This document shows, one piece after another, positions 57,485-64,000 of a stretch of DNA of 64,000 bases; positions within the stretch are counted from its first letter, which is position 1; each line of letters opens with the position of its first letter. The position numbers were made by a program, and so were the translations under genes. The notes under the pieces are model-generated. The model saw only the letters and a list, made by a program, of their open reading frames with translations. It was not told the DNA's origin and made no database searches. The DNA is from an uncultured Bacteroidales bacterium (GTDB taxonomy: Bacteria; Bacteroidota; Bacteroidia; Bacteroidales; WCHB1-69). Location: positions 26,954 to 90,953 of the forward strand of contig CAJOKR010000025.1 in the NCBI GenBank assembly GCA_905235135.1. The letters run 5' to 3'.

Positions 57485-60400
57485 ATGAAAAGAACATCTA
57501 TTCTTTGCAGTATCATCACGTTGTGTATGATACTGTTTGCGGTGGTGGGTTTCGCCCAAACTGTTGTCTTTAGTGAGGATTTCAGTGCCATAACCGACTC
57601 TGTCGGAGGATCAGACATCTCATCCTCTTTGGACACTTACACCTCCCTGCCGGGTTGGACTGGCAATAAGGTGTATCGGAACACCGGTAAAATTAAATTG
57701 GGCACCACTTCAGCGTTAGGTTGGATTCAGACACCCGTTATCGACCTTTCTGGTGATAACGGCAACTGCACCTTGGAGTTTGATGCCATTGCCTGGTATC
57801 ATGATTCGACATTCATTAAGGTTTATTTAGATGATGTTGTGTATGTCGTCAACGGTTTGGACAATAGCGGGAGTTATGGCACCTACGGCCACTACACGGT
57901 AGTGTTGACGGGAGGTACAAGTTCCTCTCACATCAAATTTGAGGGAGCTGCTGCCAGCCACGGGCGTTTCTTCCTTGACAATATCACTATCACCCAGTCT
58001 GGTGGTGCACAGACGGCAGCTCAGCCTACATTCTCCACTCCGGCGGGAACATACAATTCGCCGTTTGATCTGACTATCTCTACTACCACAAACAATGCGA
58101 CCATCTATTACACCACTGACGGTACTACTCCCACGGAAACTTCCACAATTTATACCTCTCCCATAACCATCAGCCAGACTACCACGGTGAAGGCTATGGC
58201 CACTGCTGCGGGTTACAACAACAGCCTTGTGGCCACCGCAACGTACACCTTCCCAACTTCTTTGGCCAACATTATAGAATTCAAGTTGCAAACCAGCACT
58301 ACCCAATTGTTCACGATTTCCAACGATGTCACATACGTGTTCGGTTCTGGCGCGTACACCTATGTCAAAGATGCCTCTGCAGGCCTTCTGATTTATGGAA
58401 GCAATGCCTTCACCGGTTTCAATGAGGGTGACCAGATTAGTAATTTGACGGGCAAGAAGTCGGTTTACAGCGATCAGATTGAAATGACCAGCACTGTTGC
58501 TCCGGACCCTGCCACGTCGAATACGGGTAGCGTGGCACCTGTTGTGGTCAACATCAGCGACCTGATTGTGGATTACGACGACTACGATGCACAGCTCATC
58601 ACCATCGAGAACGTCACTTTCCCGAACGGTTTCAGCGGTTCAACCACCACGTTTACGCAGGGGACGGAAACACTCACCCTTTACAATCGATTCGGCATTG
58701 ACACCACGCTGGCGGCTGGCGCTACTGTGAACGTCACGGGTTTCGCTGCCATTCATAGCGATAGCATCCAGATTTACCCGCGCTATAACAGCGACCTTTC
58801 CTCACAGGCCCCGGTCCTTCTTCCCTCCCTCACCATCACTGCTCCCGCTAACGGTAGCGATTTCAGCAGTTTGGATACGCTGCCCATCGGGATTGATATC
58901 CAGAACTTCACCCTCGGCACCGACGGCTACCTCAAAGTTGAGAGCCCGCTGTTGACCGCCATCGGCTTCACGAACCCCGTCTATCTCGACCAAACGGACC
59001 TCAACATGCTTTTGGCAGCCACCCTTTCCCCGCTGCCCTCTGGCACGCACACTATCACCTGCTCGCTGGTCGATATGAACCAGGCCGCCCTCACCCCTGC
59101 CGTGACAGCGACCACCACGTTTACTGTCACCATGCCCGTGCTTGACGCTCCGGCCATCACTGCTGCCGGCGATGAGGCTCCGGGTGACAATACCTTCTAC
59201 TTCAATGCCACTGTCACCATGACGGCTGGCAATGATGCCGCCATCTACTACACCACCGACGGCACTGTTCCTACCGATGCTTCCACGCTTTACACCGCCC
59301 CGTTCGAGGTTACGACGACCTCCACGGTCAAGGCTGTCGCGGTGAAGGCCAACTGGCAGAGCAGCGATGTGGCCACGTTGGATGTGACCATCACCGCCCC
59401 GACGGTTGCCACGCCTGTGTTTGCCCCTGTGGCAGGTACTTACGCCGACAGCGTGACCTTCAGCATCGCTTGCGCTACGGAAGGCGCGGTGATTCGTTAC
59501 ACCACCGATGGCACTGTTCCCACGGAGACTTCCGATGCCTATTCCGCTCCGATTACTCTGACCGTTACGACCACCGTCAAGGCTGTCGCGTTCAAGACCG
59601 ACTGGTTTGCCAGCGAGACTGCCACGGCCGTATATACTGTGGTTTACGAGCCTGTGCTGACTGTCGATGTCACCGCGTTGAATTTCACCAGCACCCAGCT
59701 GAGCCAGACTTTCACGGTTAGCGGCGCTCATTTGGACAATGCGGTTACGATGACTTGCAGCGATTCGCACTTCACGTTGACTCCCGCCACCATCACCAAC
59801 CCCAACAGCAACACCACGGTTACGGTGACTTTCGACGGTACGGAACCTGCTACGGGCACCATCACGGTGGCTTCCGACACGCTGAGCGAGACCATCGCCC
59901 TGACGGCTACCGCGCAGCTGCCCGCGCCCGTGATCACCTCCGACACTGACAACGACACGCTGGTCACTGTGACGATGACCTGCGCCGTCGCTGACGCTGC
60001 TATCCGCTACACTACCGATGGCACGGAGCCGACTGCCACATCCGACCTGTATAGTGCACCTATTGTTCTCAATATCCCGGGCACCTACACGGTGAAGGCT
60101 ATTGCCATGAAAGCCGACTGGGAGAACAGCAATGTGGTTACGGAAACCTACACAGTTATTGAGCCTTCTGTCGGCGACACCATTATATACATGGTTGGAT
60201 TTGAGGACGGCGAGGGCTTTACCGCCAGCAACGTTTACAACAACACGACCGTGAATTACACCGGTCCGGCGGACCAACAGTGGGGCACCTATTACGGCAC
60301 GCCGGCCACCACAAACCATATTTTGGGGGCTCAATCCATGCAAATGCGTTGGTACACCAGTGCCACGAGCAATATCGGTTACACCTTCACGAACTTCGAG

Positions 60401-61999
60401 TTGCGTAATGTCACGCACGTCACTTTCGTTGCAACGAGCACTAATAATTTGAAAGTCAACGTGTCACACTCCATTGACGGCGGCACGACATACACGAGTG
60501 GGGAAATCTTCGATGTGAGCAGCTCTGCCCAAACGTTCGACTACTTGGTCGATGAGACTGGTACTTACGACTATGTGCGTCTTAAGTTCACGATTGTGTT
60601 GCCGGAGACGGCTCCGACGGCCACCTCTCGCTTGGTCATTGACAGTGTCGTGGTATTCGGCGTTCCGAATGTGACCCCCACGACTGTCATTGCGCCGGTA
60701 ATCACTCCGAACTCCGGCTTCTACTATGAGCCGCAGACGGTGACTATCACCTGTTCAGAAGCGGATGCCGTGATCCGTTACACCACCGACGGGAGCGTTC
60801 CTACCGAGACCTCAACGGTTTACAGCACCCCGTTTACGGTGAACACCAACACCACCATCAAAGCCAAGGCTTGGAAAGCAAACATGACCCCGAGTTTCGT
60901 GAGCAGTGTGACAATCTCGTTCCCGGAGCAGGTGACCAATATTGCAGCCTTCAAGGCTAACGCTTCCACAAGTGCCCAGCAGATTATGAGTGACGTGACC
61001 TTCGTGTTCCGCAGCGGTAACTACATGTTTGTGGAAGATAACTCTGCTGCTTTGTTAATCTACGACAACGCCACCGTAATCACCACTGAGTACAACGAGG
61101 GCGATGTTATTGAGGGCGGAATTTTCGGAAGCTACCAGCTCTATAACGGGATGGTGGAGCTGATTCCTTCACACAATGCTAACGCCGCTACCGGCACACC
61201 TGTGACTGTTTCACCGACCGTCGCCACCGTGTCGAATGTCAAAAGCCAGTACGCCAATGTGTATGAGTCTCGTTTAGTGCGTCTTAACGATGTGCAGTTC
61301 ATTGATTCTGTATCCTTTGTGCAAAATGGCGACACCATGTCTATCCGCGACCGCTTCAATACGGTTGATATGGGAATCAACGCTGGCGATATTGCCGATG
61401 TGACCGGTTTTGTGAGTTACTCTACCAGCAACGGTTACCAGATTTACCCGCGTGACAACAACGACATCGACATCCATCCGGTGGTGATTTTGGACACGGT
61501 AGCCACGCCCGTGTTTGACTGGTTCAAGGATGGCGAATTCTACAGAATCATTCTCACCTGCGCCACTGAAGGTGCCAGTATCTACTACACTATTGACGGC
61601 ACCGATCCTGACGAATCCTCCCTTTTGTACACCGGCCAGTTCCCGTTGCCACTCAACATGCATTACACGCTGAAGGCCGTTGCCATGAAGGACGGGATGG
61701 TTAACAGTGCGATTGCGGTTCATGACTACGATCCTACCGGCATTGCGGATTACACTTTGCGCGACAACCTCAGTGTGTGGCCGAATCCCGCCGACAGCCG
61801 TGTGTTCATCGGCGCGGAGGGTGAAAATGTCACCATCGAGAAAGTGGAGCTGTACAACCTGTATGGCCAGTTAGTGGATGTCGTGAACGTGAATGCTGCT
61901 GTGGCGGAGGTTTCCGTCAGCGCGCTCGCCACGGGTACCTATTTCGCCAAGGTCTTCACCGACAAGGGCATTGCCACAATGCCGGTGATTCGGAAATAA
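57485..61999 (+). CDS. T9SS type A cargo protein with multiple chitobiase/FN3-like (CHB_HEX_C-type) repeats and DUF5689-like regions
   Basis: 1504 aa; recurring A(T/V)IYYTTDGTxPTxxSxxYxxPxxxxxxTTVKAxAxK units; C-terminus VWPNPADSRVFIG...ATGTYFAKVFTDKGIATMPVIRK. Confidence 0.9.
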   Translation: MKRTSILCSIITLCMILFAVVGFAQTVVFSEDFSAITDSVGGSDISSSLDTYTSLPGWTGNKVYRNTGKIKLGTTSALGWIQTPVIDLSGDNGNCTLEFDAIAWYHDSTFIKVYLDDVVYVVNGLDNSGSYGTYGHYTVVLTGGTSSSHIKFEGAAASHGRFFLDNITITQSGGAQTAAQPTFSTPAGTYNSPFDLTISTTTNNATIYYTTDGTTPTETSTIYTSPITISQTTTVKAMATAAGYNNSLVATATYTFPTSLANIIEFKLQTSTTQLFTISNDVTYVFGSGAYTYVKDASAGLLIYGSNAFTGFNEGDQISNLTGKKSVYSDQIEMTSTVAPDPATSNTGSVAPVVVNISDLIVDYDDYDAQLITIENVTFPNGFSGSTTTFTQGTETLTLYNRFGIDTTLAAGATVNVTGFAAIHSDSIQIYPRYNSDLSSQAPVLLPSLTITAPANGSDFSSLDTLPIGIDIQNFTLGTDGYLKVESPLLTAIGFTNPVYLDQTDLNMLLAATLSPLPSGTHTITCSLVDMNQAALTPAVTATTTFTVTMPVLDAPAITAAGDEAPGDNTFYFNATVTMTAGNDAAIYYTTDGTVPTDASTLYTAPFEVTTTSTVKAVAVKANWQSSDVATLDVTITAPTVATPVFAPVAGTYADSVTFSIACATEGAVIRYTTDGTVPTETSDAYSAPITLTVTTTVKAVAFKTDWFASETATAVYTVVYEPVLTVDVTALNFTSTQLSQTFTVSGAHLDNAVTMTCSDSHFTLTPATITNPNSNTTVTVTFDGTEPATGTITVASDTLSETIALTATAQLPAPVITSDTDNDTLVTVTMTCAVADAAIRYTTDGTEPTATSDLYSAPIVLNIPGTYTVKAIAMKADWENSNVVTETYTVIEPSVGDTIIYMVGFEDGEGFTASNVYNNTTVNYTGPADQQWGTYYGTPATTNHILGAQSMQMRWYTSATSNIGYTFTNFELRNVTHVTFVATSTNNLKVNVSHSIDGGTTYTSGEIFDVSSSAQTFDYLVDETGTYDYVRLKFTIVLPETAPTATSRLVIDSVVVFGVPNVTPTTVIAPVITPNSGFYYEPQTVTITCSEADAVIRYTTDGSVPTETSTVYSTPFTVNTNTTIKAKAWKANMTPSFVSSVTISFPEQVTNIAAFKANASTSAQQIMSDVTFVFRSGNYMFVEDNSAALLIYDNATVITTEYNEGDVIEGGIFGSYQLYNGMVELIPSHNANAATGTPVTVSPTVATVSNVKSQYANVYESRLVRLNDVQFIDSVSFVQNGDTMSIRDRFNTVDMGINAGDIADVTGFVSYSTSNGYQIYPRDNNDIDIHPVVILDTVATPVFDWFKDGEFYRIILTCATEGASIYYTIDGTDPDESSLLYTGQFPLPLNMHYTLKAVAMKDGMVNSAIAVHDYDPTGIADYTLRDNLSVWPNPADSRVFIGAEGENVTIEKVELYNLYGQLVDVVNVNAAVAEVSVSALATGTYFAKVFTDKGIATMPVIRK

Positions 62000-62073
62000 T
62001 CTGTCACAGATTTTTTACCAAAACAGAGGTGTGTGTCCTATCTCATGCCTCTGTTTTGGTATTTGAGGGCATC

Positions 62074-62117
62074 GCAGAGACGTTGCGCGCAACGTCTCTA
62101 CCGTACGACGTCTCTAC
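62074..62117. repeat. GAGACG palindrome (TTGCGCGCAA core) plus half copy; supplies the stop codon of the CHU_C fragment
   Basis: gcAGAGACGTTGCGCGCAACGTCTCTAC then CGTACGACGTCTCTAC. Confidence 0.87.
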
Positions 62118-62308
62118 AACACCGTCACGCTCCCTGTAAACCGATACGGGTTGCCGCCGATCACTGTGCAGCGAATCACGTAATTGTAAACCGCGTTGAC
62201 AGCTGTCTTCCCGTTAAGGCTGCCGTCCCAGCGGAAACCTTTGTCCGTAGAGTAGAACACCTGTTCGCCCCAGCGGTTGAAGATGCTGATTTCGAAGTCG
62301 TTAACCAT
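62114..62308 (-). pseudogene. Remnant of a CHU_C/gliding-motility-type (T9SS type B) C-terminal domain
   Basis: VNDFEISIFNRWGEQVFYSTDKGFRWDGSLNGKTAVNAVYNYVIRCTVIGGNPYRFTGSVTVL*, without its usual upstream part. Confidence 0.8.
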
Positions 62309-62858
62309 GCTTTGAACCTGTCTCGTACATTATTTTTGAAATTTCTACTGCATTTCCAACAGATTGGTTGGAGCACGATAATGTGAACCATAGGGGCATA
62401 TATGGATCACGTTCAATGATTTTTGCATTAAGTAGGTTGGCCTGATTTTTCAGTATAAGAGTATCCGCTAAGTCATATAATTTGACGTACAATAAATCTG
62501 AAACTCCCACAGTGTCATTATACACAGTAATATAAAAAGGGGCCCTATAGTATTCGCCGAGATTCGGAAATGTTTCCTCGCCAGATATGTTAAGGATTGT
62601 CCAGTAGTAGGCAGAATACTCTGGTAAACGACATGTTATAGTAGAAGGATGAAAACAGCTGGGCTGAATTCCCGCTTGGATTAAAAGTCTGCGAGCAGTT
62701 ACAGTATCTTCACTTGTTTGAAACAAGACAAATTGACGTTGGGGGTAACATTGCAAGGTCACTCTTTCCTCAGCATTATAATAGTAGGTGTCTTGTGCGG
62801 ATATTTGAACTCTGCATAATATTAACAATACGGCTATGGTGAAATGTAATCTATTCAT
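62301..62858 (-). pseudogene. N-terminal fragment of a secreted protein (resembles the pro-region of large Bacteroidales surface proteins, possibly S8 peptidase-like)
   Basis: MNRLHFTIAVLLILCRVQISAQ...MPLWFTLSCSNQSVGNAVEISKIMYETGSKHG*, stopping next to an unrelated C-terminal domain in another frame. Confidence 0.6.
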
Positions 62859-63357
62859 TGTTTTTGTCGGGATTTGATATTAATAAATCTAAAGTTACGT
62901 TGTCTTTGTTCGATAATTTGCTATCGGTGATGCATGCCACAGCCCATGTCGAACTGGCAACAGCCATTATGCCCACTGAAATATTAACTTGCAAGACATA
63001 TTCATTTGGCTGGGCCTTTTCCCATTCAACAGTCTGTGTGTAATTCCCAGGGACAACACCATATACCAATAACACAGTGTGCTTTGTGAAATCAATATTG
63101 TCTAATGAATACAAGGATTGTTCTGGAAACAATGCGTCCATTTCGTCCTGCGTGTCGATACGATACAATTTTTCAGGTACAAGATGCTCTCTACAGAATT
63201 GTTTGTCAATGCCAAATTCTGATATTGAAACTACAGGTGACTGCTTGCATGAGGTAAACATTACGCCAGAAAGGGATAACGCCACCAATACCAACGCATA
63301 AAACACATATAATGACCGACTGTTTTTTCTCTCGTGTTGACTTGTTGTTTTTTTCAT
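62851..63357 (-). CDS. Hypothetical lipoprotein
   Basis: 168 aa; hydrophobic N-terminus with SGVMFTSC; overlaps the downstream ORF by 8 bp. Confidence 0.7.
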   Translation of the reverse strand: MKKTTSQHERKNSRSLYVFYALVLVALSLSGVMFTSCKQSPVVSISEFGIDKQFCREHLVPEKLYRIDTQDEMDALFPEQSLYSLDNIDFTKHTVLLVYGVVPGNYTQTVEWEKAQPNEYVLQVNISVGIMAVASSTWAVACITDSKLSNKDNVTLDLLISNPDKNNE

Positions 63358-63506
63358 CGTTTTAATCTTTATAGGGAGGGACCTCTATTTTTACCATTTC
63401 CGAGTCACACCTTCAGACCTTGCGAGGTCCTTTAGTCAAAATCTGAAGATATGACGCTGCAAATCTACAAAATAATCATAAGAGGCGTTCACCGCCTCAC
63501 AACCTT

Positions 63507-63913
63507 CTATTGGTATTCCCGCCCTTCCGCATCCTTCACGCGCAACACATACACGCCCGCGGGAAGGGATTTCACGTCCAGGGTGGCTGTTCCGTCCTGT
63601 AGAGACGTTGCGCGCAACGTCTCTACTGACCCCGCAAACGTTTTTAATTGTTACTATACGCCGCCGTGGTGCTGAAGAACAACCCTGTGAACGTAAACTG
63701 CTGTGTGACAGTGTCGCGATAGACTAACTGCGCCGGAATGTTCAGGAATATCCGGTTGTTGTTCTCGTCCGTGTAGTTCAGCGAACGGTCCGGCATCAGG
63801 AAAATGTTCTCAGAGGTCAACCCAAAAGTGTCGGTGGTGGTGGCTGTGATATCGGTGCCGTCTGCGCTAAGGATTACTTGCGCCAAAGCTCTACAATCTC
63901 TGATATACTCCAA
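63507..63913 (-). pseudogene. Hypothetical protein fragment followed, in another frame, by a T9SS type A C-terminal remnant
   Basis: ORF 63644-63913 ends ...FTGLFFSTTAAYSNN*; the shifted frame reads KTFAGSVETLRATSLQDGTATLDVKSLPAGVYVLRVKDAEGREYQ* to 63507. Confidence 0.65.
63599..63626. repeat. GTAGAGACG palindrome (TTGCGCGCAA core) inside the T9SS CTD remnant
   Basis: GTAGAGACGTTGCGCGCAACGTCTCTAC, read as VETLRATSLQ. Confidence 0.92.
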
Positions 63914-64000
63914 GTCTTAAGACAGCTGTTTGACGAAGTCGAGGCTCGGAAGCTGTTTTTGACAGATGCTTTGTATGTGATGATGCGGGATGCGGTAATG

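Noticed and set aside
58802-60418. 538-aa antisense ORF over the 1504-aa T9SS gene
   Set aside because: Shadow ORF in codon register; low-complexity composition.

Overview
The window is a chromosomal segment from a Bacteroidales-type (Bacteroidota) genome. Supporting signs are type IX secretion (T9SS) cargo with C-terminal sorting domains, TAnnTTTG-type -7 promoter motifs, and the bamD-rpoZ-coaBC-DUF4835-recN and trmD neighbourhoods. Most genes are housekeeping: proS, mazG, trmB, gcvT, ddh, mutL, lysC, uvrC, dapA, bamD, rpoZ, coaBC, recN, xseB and trmD, plus four tRNAs. There are several large secreted proteins, including a 3445-aa and a 1504-aa T9SS protein. I see no complete prophage, CRISPR array, transposase or rRNA. 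The unusual material is in repeats and damaged genes: (1) about 12 copies of a ~28-bp palindrome, GTAGRGRCG-(variable core)-CGYCYCTAC, some inside coding sequence, with three at an equivalent loop of T9SS C-terminal domains; (2) a ~73-bp three-hairpin repeat with GNA triloops, present as two copies that differ by compensatory stem changes; (3) many intergenic tandem arrays built on a 7-bp period but with different words, often touching start or stop codons; (4) several single-base frame disruptions and gene remnants, including a four-helix-bundle pseudogene absent from the ORF track; (5) an apparent DUF4835-RecN read-through fusion. All calls come from reading sequence and ORF translations; no database search was run.
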